64,000 nt of DNA, from assembly GCA_934569225.1 (NCBI GenBank), contig CAKTKC010000013.1, positions 16,826 through 80,825 of the forward strand. Direction: 5' to 3'. Numbering within the stretch: the first letter of the stretch is position 1; each line of letters begins with the position of its first letter. The notes under the pieces were generated by a model. The model had not been told where the DNA came from. It did no database searches and saw only the letters and a program-made list of their open reading frames with translations. This stretch comes from an uncultured Oscillospiraceae bacterium (GTDB lineage: Bacteria > Bacillota > Clostridia > Oscillospirales > Oscillospiraceae). The translations under genes and the position numbers were made by a program. Of the stretch, positions 16,272 through 24,036 are shown in pieces.

Positions 16272-17429
16272 TTGAGCCGGTATTTGGATGAATTAAAGGA
16301 CTTCTGGAAAAAAGGCGATATATTTCTGTTGATTCTGTGCCTGATCGTGTCCGGTTTTGGCTGCGTTTTCATTGCCAGTGCCACTTCCGCCGACAAGTTC
16401 GGCAGCAACATTAAATATATTATTATTCAGCTGGCGGCCACCGGTCTGGGCGTCATGATGTACGCGCTGGTGTCCTCCATCGATCTGGATTTTCTTTCGG
16501 AGCACCGGATGGTGATGGTAACCTTTAACTGTGCGCTGCTTCTCATGCTGATAAGCCCTCTGGGTACCGACCACGGCTCCGGCAACCGAAGCTGGATCGA
16601 CCTGGGCTTTATCAGCGTTCAGCCCGCCGAGATCTGCAAAATCACCTACGTTATCATCATGGCCTCGGTTATGTCGGCGCACCAGAACCGAATATCCAGT
16701 ATACCATCTGTCATGCACATGTGCCTTCATCTGGGACTGCTGGTGGGACTGAACATGGTGCTGTCCGGCGACGCGGGCGTTTCCCTGATCTTCGTGTTTA
16801 TCTTCATCGGCATGGCCTTCGGCGGCGGCGTCAGCCTGTGGTGGTTCCTTCTCGCCATCGGCCTGATCGTGGCGGCGTTCCCGATCCTGTGGCAGTTCCT
16901 GGGCGAATATCAGCAGAACCGGTTTCTGATCCTGTTTGACGACACCATCGACCCCACGGGCATCAACGAGCGTTATCACTCCATGATGAACCTGCGCTCC
17001 CTCACCGGCGGCGGCCTGACGGGACAGGGGCTGTTCAACGGCAACCGTACCCAGAGCGGCAGCCTGTTCGCCCAGCACACGGACTATATTTTCTCCTCCA
17101 TGGGCGAGGAGCTGGGGTTCGTGGGGTGCCTTGCGATCATGATCATGGAAATGGCCATCATCGCCCGGTGCATCTATGTGGGTATGCACTGCCAGGACTA
17201 TATGCGCCGGCTGGTATGCTACGGCGCCGCGTCTGCCCTGATGTTCCAGGTAATGATCAACACCGGCATGTGCATCGGCGTCATGCCCGTTATCGGTCTG
17301 ACCCTGCCGCTGATCAGCTACGGCGGGTCTTCGGTGGTTACGATCTACGCCATGCTCGGCCTTGTCTCCGGCGCCCACGCGCGACCACAAAGCCTGAGCC
17401 ATGAACGATACGTGCAGCCATACAGGTAG
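16272..17429 (+). CDS. RodA/FtsW/SpoVE-family peptidoglycan polymerase
   Basis: SEDS-family membrane glycosyltransferase (385 aa, about ten membrane helices) that polymerises lipid II during elongation, division or spore cortex synthesis. Family motifs visible are GNRSWIDLG with QPAEICKI, the periplasmic HTDYIFSSMGEELGF near residue 260 and the C-terminal GLTLPLISYGGSSVV. The start is TTG at 16272, chosen because AAGGAGG sits seven bases upstream; no ATG nearby fits. There is no partner class B PBP or mre gene beside it, so RodA, FtsW and SpoVE cannot be separated from context. It is monocistronic. Confidence 0.92.
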   Translation: MSRYLDELKDFWKKGDIFLLILCLIVSGFGCVFIASATSADKFGSNIKYIIIQLAATGLGVMMYALVSSIDLDFLSEHRMVMVTFNCALLLMLISPLGTDHGSGNRSWIDLGFISVQPAEICKITYVIIMASVMSAHQNRISSIPSVMHMCLHLGLLVGLNMVLSGDAGVSLIFVFIFIGMAFGGGVSLWWFLLAIGLIVAAFPILWQFLGEYQQNRFLILFDDTIDPTGINERYHSMMNLRSLTGGGLTGQGLFNGNRTQSGSLFAQHTDYIFSSMGEELGFVGCLAIMIMEMAIIARCIYVGMHCQDYMRRLVCYGAASALMFQVMINTGMCIGVMPVIGLTLPLISYGGSSVVTIYAMLGLVSGAHARPQSLSHERYVQPYR

Positions 17430-17436
17430 CGTTTCC

Positions 17437-17464
17437 GCGCCCCGCCCTTTCCGGGACGGGGCGC
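17437..17464 (+). terminator. GC hairpin after the SEDS gene
   Basis: GCGCCCCG pairs with CGGGGCGC (17437-17464), but an A-rich rather than T-rich tract follows, so termination efficiency is doubtful. Confidence 0.4.
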
Positions 17465-17496
17465 AAAAATAAAAAAGGAAATTCCGGAAAAAGTGG

Positions 17497-17524
17497 TTGA
17501 CTTTCCGGAAAAACGTGGTATAAT
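17497..17524 (+). promoter_or_regulatory. Promoter of the tRNA pair
   Basis: TTGACT (17497-17502), 16-base spacer, TATAAT (17519-17524), ending 17 bases before tRNA-Val. Confidence 0.85.
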
Positions 17525-17541
17525 AAGCTCTGCTTCGGTAT

Positions 17542-17618
17542 GGAGGCATAGCTCAGCTGGTTAGAGCGCATGCTTCACACGCATGAGGTCACAGGTTCGA
17601 GTCCTGTTGTCTCCACCA
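17542..17618 (+). tRNA. tRNA-Val (CAC)
   Basis: A complete cloverleaf of 77 bases: acceptor GGAGGCA/TGTCTCC, D arm GCTC/GAGC, anticodon stem CATGC/GCATG with loop TTCACAC (anticodon CAC, reads GTG), T arm with GTTCGAGTC, and encoded CCA. Confidence 0.95.
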
Positions 17619-17628
17619 GGTATTATAT

Positions 17629-17702
17629 AGAGGATTTGTGTAACGGTAGCACACCGGACTCTGACTCCGTTTGCGGGGGTTCGAATCCCTCATCCTCTGC
17701 CA
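17629..17702 (+). tRNA. tRNA-Gln (CTG)
   Basis: A 74-base cloverleaf: acceptor AGAGGAT/ATCCTCT, D arm GTGT/GCAC, anticodon loop CTCTGAC (anticodon CTG, reads CAG), T loop GTTCGAATC, encoded CCA. The first anticodon-stem pair is a C-T mismatch. It is separated from tRNA-Val by 10 bases and shares its promoter. Confidence 0.93.
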
Positions 17703-17739
17703 AGTCCACTGTAGTCGTAAGATTGCAGTGGACTTTTTT
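17702..17739 (+). terminator. Terminator of the tRNA operon
   Basis: AAGTCCACTG (17702-17711) pairs with CAGTGGACTT (17726-17735), followed by a T-tract. Confidence 0.9.
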
Positions 17740-17743
17740 GCAC

Positions 17744-17776
17744 CAAGGGCGCTCCGCTTTCATCGGAGCGCCCTTG
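17744..17776 (-). terminator. Hairpin downstream of the DHHW gene
   Basis: A perfect 13-bp CAAGGGCGCTCCG/CGGAGCGCCCTTG stem lies 5 bases after the stop of the minus-strand gene; no T-run follows. Confidence 0.6.
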
Positions 17777-17781
17777 ATGCT

Positions 17782-18876
17782 TCATTTGATTGCCGCGCTG
17801 TTGTTCAGCAGCAGCGTGCTGTAGAGGAACAGCACGTCCTGGCCGTGAAAGTCCAGGAACTGCCCCAGATAGTCGCTTCGGATGTACCGAAGATCAACCA
17901 GCGTTACTTTGGCGTAGTCGTTTACCAGCAGCGGAACGATGCTGCTTCCGAAGGAATCCCGGAATACGATCAGCTCCCGGTCGGTGGCTGCGTTGGGGTT
18001 TTCGATGGTCAGCAGGCTCCGGGCGCCGGAGAGATACACGTCGTACAGGTCTTTGCTGTCTAATTTGGTCATGTCGTAGACGGCGGTGGTTTCGCCCGTT
18101 TCGTAGTCGTACACCCGGCAGCCGTTCAGAAGGTCGCTTTTCAGCAGATACATGGTGTCCGGCTGCATGGGCAGCGCCGCCTGGCCGTAGTACACGCCGT
18201 AGAAGGGCTTGTCCAGCGGGGTGACGGTGTAATCCTCCTGCCGGGGAGAGGACACGCCCAGCGCCTGACACAGCGTCTGTGCCGCCGGGAGCAGCTGCTC
18301 CTGCCGCCAATGGGTGTCGGTGCGGTAATAGTCCTGAATGGACAGACTGTCCGTCAGGCGAACGGGAGACGCCCAGGGCATCCCGTCCTCCACCAGAGAA
18401 AAAAGCCGGTCATAGTCCAGAGACAGCTGCCCGGCGGATTGCGCAAGATAGAAGCCTTTGTCCGGGACGATGGCAAGGTAAATTCTGGAATCGGAGGAGG
18501 AAAGATAGGTTTCGTATACGCTGCTGAACCGCTCCAGCGCGTGGTTGATCGAGGCTTCGCTCAGGGGGTATTCCTGAGCCGCGGCATAGCCCTGGGAAAT
18601 ATAAATGCCGCTTTTGTCGCTTTGCCGCAGAATGAAGCGGTGGAACAGGGACTTGGCCTCCCGGAAGGTGTCCCGCAGGGGGAACTGATCCAGGCTGGCA
18701 TCCTCAAAATCCGTCATGAAGCTGCCGTCCAGCAGCGTTTTTGCCTGAATGGCAGGCTTCTGCGCCAGTTGGCGGCGCTCCGCGACGGAAATGTCCCGGC
18801 TGGGCGCCAGCCACGCCCACACAGCCAGCACCGCCCAGACAGCCGCAACAATGATTGCGCAAATTCGATTCTTCAT
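17782..18876 (-). CDS. DHHW-family / AlgX-AlgJ-like SGNH-type protein
   Basis: A secreted or membrane-anchored protein of 364 residues, with one N-terminal membrane helix (about 5-25) followed by an extracytoplasmic domain. The motif YYRTDTHWRQE near residue 190 is the DHHW/AlgJ-AlgX signature (DxHW), and FRDSFGSS near 305 is a second SGNH-like block. Such proteins are partners of MBOAT acyltransferases in O-acetylation of exported glycans. It lies 12 bases after the MBOAT gene in the same direction, forming the classic pair. The glycan acylated is unknown; no polysaccharide synthesis genes are adjacent. Confidence 0.85.
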   Translation of the reverse strand: MKNRICAIIVAAVWAVLAVWAWLAPSRDISVAERRQLAQKPAIQAKTLLDGSFMTDFEDASLDQFPLRDTFREAKSLFHRFILRQSDKSGIYISQGYAAAQEYPLSEASINHALERFSSVYETYLSSSDSRIYLAIVPDKGFYLAQSAGQLSLDYDRLFSLVEDGMPWASPVRLTDSLSIQDYYRTDTHWRQEQLLPAAQTLCQALGVSSPRQEDYTVTPLDKPFYGVYYGQAALPMQPDTMYLLKSDLLNGCRVYDYETGETTAVYDMTKLDSKDLYDVYLSGARSLLTIENPNAATDRELIVFRDSFGSSIVPLLVNDYAKVTLVDLRYIRSDYLGQFLDFHGQDVLFLYSTLLLNNSAAIK

Positions 18877-18888
18877 ACCTTCGCCCCC

Positions 18889-20268
18889 TTAAAACCGGAA
18901 ATACAGGAACGGGCTGAAGGAGCCATCCACCAGATAGGCCGTGCAGACGATCAGTAGCGCCAGCATTGCCGCGGCTTCCAGTACGACGCCCGCCTTCGTT
19001 CCGTCAATGCGCCGCGCCGCGTTTTTCACCACTGGCGTGGAGCCGAGAATGCCCAGCACGAACAGGACGGCATAGCTTTTCAGGTAGTACAGCGTTTCGG
19101 CGGAGGTCAGGCTCAGCCACCCGAAGCCGAACAGTCCGGCAAAGTCCTGCCCCGCCTGGGCAAGACTGTCCGCGTTGAACAGAACAAAGCTGAGGACCAC
19201 CGCCAGCAGCACATAGCCATGGCGCAGGACGCCCGGCAGCCTTTGCAGGGCGGGAATCCACTTTTCCGCCAGCAGCAGTGCGGCAAACAGCAGCCCCCAC
19301 AGCACGAAATTCCACGCCGCGCCGTGCCACAGCCCCGTAAGCATCCACACGGTGAGGATATTAAGGACCCACCGTCGGCGGCTGACCCGGCTGCCGCCCA
19401 TGGGGATATACACATAATCCCGGAACCAGCTGCCAAGGCTGATATGCCACCGCCGCCAGAACTCCGTGACGCTCCTGGAGAGGTAGGGATAGTCGAAATT
19501 CTCGACGAAGTGGAACCCCAGCACCCGCCCCAGACCGATGGCCATGTCGGAATAACCGGAAAAGTCGAAGTAGATGTTCAGGGTGAAGGCCACGGCGTAC
19601 ATCCAGTAAAACAGGACGGACTTTTCGTTGCTCTGTCGGAACAGCTGGATCAGCAGGGCAAAATTATCCGCAAGGATGACCTTTTTTCCCAGCCCCACCA
19701 GGAAGCGCCGCAGTCCCACCGCCGCATTTTCCCAGCTGTGCTCCCGGTGCTCCAGTTCCCGGGCAATGTCCGCGTAACGGACGATGGGGCCTGCGATAAG
19801 CTGGGGGAACAGGGCGACATACGCGCCGAAGTTGATCAGATTTTTCTGCGCCGGGACGCTGCCGCGATAGACGTCGATGGTGTAGCTCAGGCACTGGAAG
19901 GTGTAAAAGCTGATGCCGATGGGCAGCGCCAGGTGAAGCAGCGGGATTTTCAGGCCGGTGACGGCGTTCAGACTTCCGATAAAGAAGTCCGCGTACTTGA
20001 ACACCCCCAGCAGACCCACGCTGATGACGATGGACGCCAGCAGCCAAAGCTTTTTCCGGCTCCGGGAGCGTTCGATGCCCAGGCCGCAGACATAACACAG
20101 CAGGATGGTGAACACCATCAGGGGCAGCAGCCGCAGCTCCCCCCAGCCGTAAAAAATCAGGCTGGCAAGGAGCAGAACGGCGTTTTTCCCCTTCCGGGGC
20201 GTGAGAAAATACACCGCCAGCACCGCCGGGAGGAAATAGTATAAAAAGGGAATACTTGAAAAAACCAT
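18889..20268 (-). CDS. MBOAT-family O-acyltransferase (AlgI/DltB/PatA-like)
   Basis: Polytopic membrane acyltransferase (459 aa, about ten helices). It shows the AlgI-type start MVFSSIPFLYYFLPAVL, LPIGISFYTFQCLSYTIDVYRG, the FDFSGYSDMAIGLGRVLGF motif, FWRRWHISLGSWFRDYVYIPMGG and the catalytic histidine region LTGLWHGAAWNFVLWG. It moves acyl groups across the membrane to an extracellular acceptor, working with the DHHW protein encoded next. The ATG at 20268 follows AGGAG. A terminator precedes it, so this pair is separate from the DUF4358 gene upstream. No dlt genes are present, which argues against teichoic acid D-alanylation. Confidence 0.93.
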   Translation of the reverse strand: MVFSSIPFLYYFLPAVLAVYFLTPRKGKNAVLLLASLIFYGWGELRLLPLMVFTILLCYVCGLGIERSRSRKKLWLLASIVISVGLLGVFKYADFFIGSLNAVTGLKIPLLHLALPIGISFYTFQCLSYTIDVYRGSVPAQKNLINFGAYVALFPQLIAGPIVRYADIARELEHREHSWENAAVGLRRFLVGLGKKVILADNFALLIQLFRQSNEKSVLFYWMYAVAFTLNIYFDFSGYSDMAIGLGRVLGFHFVENFDYPYLSRSVTEFWRRWHISLGSWFRDYVYIPMGGSRVSRRRWVLNILTVWMLTGLWHGAAWNFVLWGLLFAALLLAEKWIPALQRLPGVLRHGYVLLAVVLSFVLFNADSLAQAGQDFAGLFGFGWLSLTSAETLYYLKSYAVLFVLGILGSTPVVKNAARRIDGTKAGVVLEAAAMLALLIVCTAYLVDGSFSPFLYFRF

Positions 20269-20297
20269 AGGCGTGTTCGCTCCTGAGAACTCTTATA

Positions 20298-20328
20298 AAA
20301 ATGGCAGCGATTCCATCGCTGCCATTTT
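20298..20328 (-). terminator. Terminator after the DUF4358 gene
   Basis: A perfect 13-bp AAAATGGCAGCGA/TCGCTGCCATTTT hairpin continuing into TTTTT-rich sequence on the minus strand. Confidence 0.88.
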
Positions 20329-20335
20329 GGAAACC

Positions 20336-20872
20336 TTAAATCACAAATTCGGGTTCGCCGACCACCTTGCCGAAGGCGTCCACAAAGGACTGGGCGGTAA
20401 GGTCGTAGCTGGTGTCCAGCATAATGAGCATCACCACGTCGCGGTAGCCGGTGACCAGCATGTCGTCCGCTTCCACGCAGACCCACTTGCGGGGGTTGAT
20501 GCCGGACTTCATGGCCTCGGCGACGGACTTGATATCCTCGCCCGGAGCGACCCGCACCATGACCATGGAAAAGGCAATGGAACCGATCATCGGCTCGAAC
20601 ACTGCGGCCTCCGTCAGCACGCCGGCGTTATCCAGACCGGTGTAGCTCTTGATGGCCCACTGTCCTTCCTCGCTGGTGTCGGTGAGGTCGATGGTCTCGA
20701 CGCCGCCGTCGAACTCCACCGGCTGCTGGGCAACGATTTCGTTCAGCAGCTCCTCCACGGTTCCCTCCACCTGATCGGGGGAGGTGGTTTCCGCGGGCTT
20801 GGATCCGGCACAGCCGGAAAACAGGGACAGCGCCAGCGCTGCCGCCAGAATTACAGACAAATATTTTTTCAT
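20336..20872 (-). CDS. DUF4358 lipoprotein
   Basis: A 178-residue secreted lipoprotein with a signal peptide ending in the lipobox SLFSGCAGS (lipidated Cys about 21). A Thr/Glu/Pro-containing linker is followed by a compact domain with PMIGSIAFSMVMVRV and the ending VGEPEFVI, typical of the DUF4358 family of Clostridia. Function is unknown. Its start overlaps the end of the VanZ gene by four bases (ATGA), so translation is probably coupled. Confidence 0.85.
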   Translation of the reverse strand: MKKYLSVILAAALALSLFSGCAGSKPAETTSPDQVEGTVEELLNEIVAQQPVEFDGGVETIDLTDTSEEGQWAIKSYTGLDNAGVLTEAAVFEPMIGSIAFSMVMVRVAPGEDIKSVAEAMKSGINPRKWVCVEADDMLVTGYRDVVMLIMLDTSYDLTAQSFVDAFGKVVGEPEFVI

Positions 20873-21333
20873 GTTTCATTTCCTCCGGAATTTTTTCGGG
20901 TAGATCGTCTCTTCCAATAAGCATGCCCCAAAAACAGCAGAAGCATACCGGCAGCCGCGCCGCAGCTGTCGATGCACACGTCCCGGATGCCGGGGCCGCG
21001 GCCGGGGACGAAGATCTGGATGGTCTCGTCGATGCAGGCAGCGGCCACGCACAGCGCAAATGCCGGAAGCGGCTTCTTCCCCAGCATTCCGAACAGCCAG
21101 CCAAGCAGCAGTCCCAACGCGCTGAATTCGACAAAGTGGGCAAATTTCCGCAGCAGGCCGTCGCCGGATAGGGTCGCTTCGCCGGGATTGAACAGGCCGT
21201 CCAGGAACACCTTCAGCGTGCCGCTAATCTGCCCCGAGGCTTCCGCCGGGAGCAGGGAATTGCCCCAGATGAAAACCAGATTGCAGATAAGCAGCACCGT
21301 ACACACCGTCATGCGGCGTTTTGTGCGCTTCAC
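20869..21333 (-). CDS. VanZ-like family membrane protein
   Basis: A small membrane protein (154 aa, about four helices) with the VanZ-like motifs KFAHFVEFSALGLLLGW and DETIQIFVPGRGPGIRDVCID. VanZ of Tn1546 gives teicoplanin tolerance, but most chromosomal homologues have unknown roles. It overlaps mntP upstream and DUF4358 downstream by a few bases, so it is transcribed with mntP from the riboswitch-controlled promoter. No vanHAX genes are present, so glycopeptide resistance is not implied. Confidence 0.88.
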   Translation of the reverse strand: MKRTKRRMTVCTVLLICNLVFIWGNSLLPAEASGQISGTLKVFLDGLFNPGEATLSGDGLLRKFAHFVEFSALGLLLGWLFGMLGKKPLPAFALCVAAACIDETIQIFVPGRGPGIRDVCIDSCGAAAGMLLLFLGHAYWKRRSTRKNSGGNET

Positions 21334-21911
21334 GTCAGAACCCCCAGATGCTCCAGCAGGATTTTCACACCCAGCAGGATCAGGATAACGCCGCCGGCAA
21401 GCTCCGCCTTTTTCTCGTACCGGCTGCCGAACACGTTGCCGATCTTCACGCCCAGAGCGGACAGCAGGCAGGTGCAGATGCCGATGAAGGCCGCCGCCAG
21501 CCAGATGTTAACGCTGCCGACCATGGCAAGGGAAATCCCCACCGCCAGCGCGTCGATGGAGGTCGCCACGGCCATGAGGAACATGGTTTTGACGGACAGA
21601 TCGGCGTCTTTTTCCGGGTTATCGCCGGATTCGTCCTTCTTTTCCAGGGCTTCCTTCAGCATATTGATGCCGATGATGGCCAGCAGTGCAAATGCGACCC
21701 AATGGTCAAAGGCCTCAATGGCGTCCGCAAACAGCGCGCCCAGAAAAAAGCCGATGGTGGGCATCAGCGCCTGAAAGCCGCCGAACCAGAGGCCACAGGT
21801 CGCCTCCGCTTTCAGCGTTGCCTTTTTCATGGCAAGACCCTTGCATACGGATACCGCGAAGGCGTCCATACTCAGCCCCACCGCCAGCAAAAATAGTTCT
21901 CCGATTCCCAT
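21330..21911 (-). CDS. mntP: Manganese efflux pump MntP
   Basis: Mn2+ exporter of the DUF204/MntP family (193 aa, six membrane helices). The two conserved acidic motifs LSMDAFAVSV (Asp 16) and VATSIDALAVGIS (about residue 118) are visible. The start ATG lies behind CGGAGGA. A manganese-type (yybP-ykoY) riboswitch and a consensus promoter lie immediately upstream, which independently supports the substrate. VanZ and DUF4358 follow in the same operon. A DtxR/MntR-type regulator is encoded 2.4 kb away. Confidence 0.95.
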   Translation of the reverse strand: MGIGELFLLAVGLSMDAFAVSVCKGLAMKKATLKAEATCGLWFGGFQALMPTIGFFLGALFADAIEAFDHWVAFALLAIIGINMLKEALEKKDESGDNPEKDADLSVKTMFLMAVATSIDALAVGISLAMVGSVNIWLAAAFIGICTCLLSALGVKIGNVFGSRYEKKAELAGGVILILLGVKILLEHLGVLT

Positions 21912-21956
21912 AAAAATCCTCCGTACTGAACCAAATACAGGTCAGCACAGAGAAAC

Positions 21957-22061
21957 GAAGAGACTGTACCGGCCTGCAAAAGTCTCGTCATTTCAGGCTG
22001 AACCGGGGTCGCCCCAGTATGTCGATTCAGTCCCGCGTTGTGCGCCGACTACTCCCTCTTC
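21957..22061 (-). ncRNA. yybP-ykoY manganese riboswitch
   Basis: On the minus strand the leader starts GAAGAGGGAGTAG and ends with ATGACGAGACTTTTGC and CTCTTC. GAAGAG (22056-22061) and CTCTTC (21957-21962) close the P1 helix. The GGGAGTAG and GACGAGAC blocks are hallmarks of this class. It precedes mntP by 45 bases; Mn2+ binding is expected to permit expression. Confidence 0.82.
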
Positions 22062-22068
22062 ACGGCGC

Positions 22069-22097
22069 ATTATAGCAAAGATTCCCCCGCTCGTCAA
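22069..22097 (-). promoter_or_regulatory. Promoter of the mntP operon
   Basis: Minus strand TTGACG (22092-22097), 17-base spacer, TATAAT (22069-22074), ending just before the riboswitch. Confidence 0.88.
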
Positions 22098-22124
22098 GGC
22101 GAAGCGGAGGAATACACAGTTATT

Positions 22125-22433
22125 TTACAAATGGCTCATTGCCCATTCCACGATCAGCACCGCGGCGCTGCTGCTTAAGGCGACCACGATCAGGCTCTTG
22201 CCCCGGTAGGCCAGAACCACCGCCACCGCCAGCGCCGCCGCGCCGCTCAAGATCGAGGCGGTGCTGCTGAGAATGGAGGGGAACGTCATGGCCGTCAGGC
22301 AGCAGTATGGAACGTAGTGCAAAAACGAGCGCAGGAAGCGGCTTTGAATGGGCTTGCGGAAAATTGTCATGGGCAGGACGCGGATAAGATAGGTCGTCAG
22401 CGCCATGGCGAGGATGTACAGATACATGTTCAT
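22125..22433 (-). CDS. azlD: AzlD-like branched-chain amino acid exporter subunit
   Basis: The small partner (102 aa, three to four membrane helices) of the AzlCD (LIV-E) exporter. The motif LTTYLIRVLPMTIFRKP near residue 15 and FLHYVPYCCLTAMTFPSIL are typical of AzlD. It overlaps azlC by four bases (ATGA at 22430-22433), which decides the start at 22433 within a longer open frame. Together they export branched-chain amino acids or related compounds. Confidence 0.92.
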   Translation of the reverse strand: MNMYLYILAMALTTYLIRVLPMTIFRKPIQSRFLRSFLHYVPYCCLTAMTFPSILSSTASILSGAAALAVAVVLAYRGKSLIVVALSSSAAVLIVEWAMSHL

Positions 22434-23140
22434 GCCGCTTCCCTCTCTTCCTTCACCGGGAACAGCGCGGCGCAGATGGCGGCGGCGGCCACGGTGCAGA
22501 CCACGATGGACAGTCCCGGGGAAACGGTTTTCAGCCCGGGCGTCCAGGAAAACAGACTGCTGAAAATCAGCGCCAGCACCACCGCCACGAAAACATCCCG
22601 GTTCTTCTTCGCGGGGGGCACCACGATGGCGACGAACATGCCGTAGAGCATGACCCCCAGCGCCGTCCGGATGGAGAGCGGCAAAATCGACCCGGCCAGC
22701 GCGCCGCACAGCGTCCCCAGCGTCCAGCCAATAAAGGGCAGCGTCCCCAGCCCCAGCAGGAACGGCACCGTCAGGGGTGCTTCCCGCGCCATGGCCAGGG
22801 CGAAAATCTCGTCCGTATTGAAAAACGCGATCAGCAGCCGGGGCAGCAGGCCGATTCTTTCTCCCATCCGCTGGCTCAGCGCCAGGCTCATCAGAGCGTA
22901 GCGGCTGTTGATGACCAGCTGGGTCAGCACCATTTCCCACAATGTGGCGGCGGCGACGATGAGGGTCAGCCCCGCAAACTGCCCTGCGCTGGTCAGGTTC
23001 GTGGCGGAAATCAGCACCGCATCCAGCATTTTTACGCCCTGGGACACGGCCATGGCGCCGAAGCCGAAGCTCACCGAAAAATATCCCATCCCCACAGGCA
23101 GTCCACGGTTGACGCCTACGCGGTATTCATTCTTGTTCAT
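22430..23140 (-). CDS. azlC: AzlC-family branched-chain amino acid exporter
   Basis: The large subunit of the AzlCD exporter (236 aa from the ATG, about five to six helices). It has the family N-terminus GLPVGMGYFSVSFGFGAMAVSQG and the NSRYALMSLALSQR and NTDEIFALA motifs. The ATG at 23140 with AGAGAAG eight bases upstream is preferred; a GTG three codons earlier overlaps that site. No Lrp/AzlB regulator is adjacent. Substrate is inferred from family. Confidence 0.92.
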   Translation of the reverse strand: MNKNEYRVGVNRGLPVGMGYFSVSFGFGAMAVSQGVKMLDAVLISATNLTSAGQFAGLTLIVAAATLWEMVLTQLVINSRYALMSLALSQRMGERIGLLPRLLIAFFNTDEIFALAMAREAPLTVPFLLGLGTLPFIGWTLGTLCGALAGSILPLSIRTALGVMLYGMFVAIVVPPAKKNRDVFVAVVLALIFSSLFSWTPGLKTVSPGLSIVVCTVAAAAICAALFPVKEEREAA

Positions 23141-23189
23141 AAATAACACTTCTCTATGTCTCTTTTTCCCGGCAAACGCCGCCGGGTGG

Positions 23190-23546
23190 TCAGCGGCGGA
23201 CGCCCTGATATTCCATCAGCTCCAGAACGTCCTGTCCCCGCTTGGTCAGCGCCATGCTGCCCCGGAGGGTGGCGGCGTCATAGGCGGGGGTATGATAATC
23301 CTTCAGGGGTTTGTCATAGTCCAGGGAGATCAAACCCTTTTTCTCCAGACATTGCAGCAGAAGCTCTTTTCCCGGTTCCTCCGGGAAAACCGGCGCGTCC
23401 TTTTTCTGAATCACCGGCAGAAAGGCGCACTCGCCCAGCCGCCGCAGAAAGCCGATCTCTTCTTCCGTAAGCTCCAGCTCCAGGCCGCAGCCGGAACAGC
23501 CGCCGCAGCCCCCGCTGCATCCGCCGCAGGATTCACATTTGCTCAT
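23190..23546 (-). CDS. Cys/Gly-rich small protein with winged-helix-like C-terminal part (unknown)
   Basis: A 118-residue protein with a remarkable N-terminus, MSKCESCGGCSGGCGGCSGCG, that places seven cysteines in 20 residues. A predicted helical, wHTH-like region follows (LTEEEIGFLRRLGECAFLPV, LLLQCLEKKGLISLDYDKPL, MALTKRGQDVLELMEYQG). The cysteines could bind zinc, copper or an Fe-S cluster. The start ATG at 23546 has AGGAGGACACC upstream. It lies about 50 bases upstream of azlC on the same strand and may share its transcript. I do not recognise a named family. Confidence 0.7.
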   Translation of the reverse strand: MSKCESCGGCSGGCGGCSGCGLELELTEEEIGFLRRLGECAFLPVIQKKDAPVFPEEPGKELLLQCLEKKGLISLDYDKPLKDYHTPAYDAATLRGSMALTKRGQDVLELMEYQGVRR

Positions 23547-23656
23547 ATTCGGTGTCCTCCTGTTTCTTTCAGGGTATCATAGCAGATGGGCGGCAAAATG
23601 TCAAATTGCGACCCGTCTGAAAATTTCTGCCCATTCGACGTAAAATGCGTTTTCCC

Positions 23657-23685
23657 TTGCGCTTTTTTCAAAATTAGGGTATACT
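23657..23685 (+). promoter_or_regulatory. Promoter of the thioredoxin gene
   Basis: TTGCGC (23657-23662), 17-base spacer, TATACT (23680-23685), 33 bases before the start codon. Confidence 0.75.
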
Positions 23686-23718
23686 AGAGGCACAGAAAAA
23701 TACCAAGGAGGAATTGTT

Positions 23719-24027
23719 ATGTCCGTCATGCACATTACGAAGGCCAACTACGACGAGCTGGTGAAAAACAGCGATAAGCCCGTGCTGCTGGATTTCTGGG
23801 CGCCCTGGTGCGGCCCGTGCCGGATGGTCGGCCCCATTGTGGAGGAGATCGCCCAGGAGCGGGAGGATATCGCCGTGGGCAAGATCAACGTGGACGAGGA
23901 AGTGGAGCTTGCCATGGAATTCGACGTCGCCAGCATTCCCACGCTGGTGGTCGTGGAACACGGTGAGGTCATGAACAAGGCCATCGGCTACATGCCGAAG
24001 GCGGAGATCGAGGAACTGCTGGGATAA
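23719..24027 (+). CDS. trxA: Thioredoxin
   Basis: Cytosolic dithiol-disulfide oxidoreductase of 102 residues, the standard thioredoxin length. The active site WAPWCGPCRM gives Cys 31 and Cys 34, and the cis-proline block is ASIPTLVVVEHGE (Pro near 75). The start is preceded by AAGGAGGAATT. It is a single-gene unit with its own promoter. No thioredoxin reductase is adjacent. Confidence 0.96.
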   Translation: MSVMHITKANYDELVKNSDKPVLLDFWAPWCGPCRMVGPIVEEIAQEREDIAVGKINVDEEVELAMEFDVASIPTLVVVEHGEVMNKAIGYMPKAEIEELLG

Positions 24028-24036
24028 AAGAACGCA

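Noticed and set aside
20869..21333. VanZ as a glycopeptide resistance gene
   Set aside because: No vanH, vanA/B or vanX homologues are nearby; VanZ-like proteins are common and mostly unrelated to resistance.
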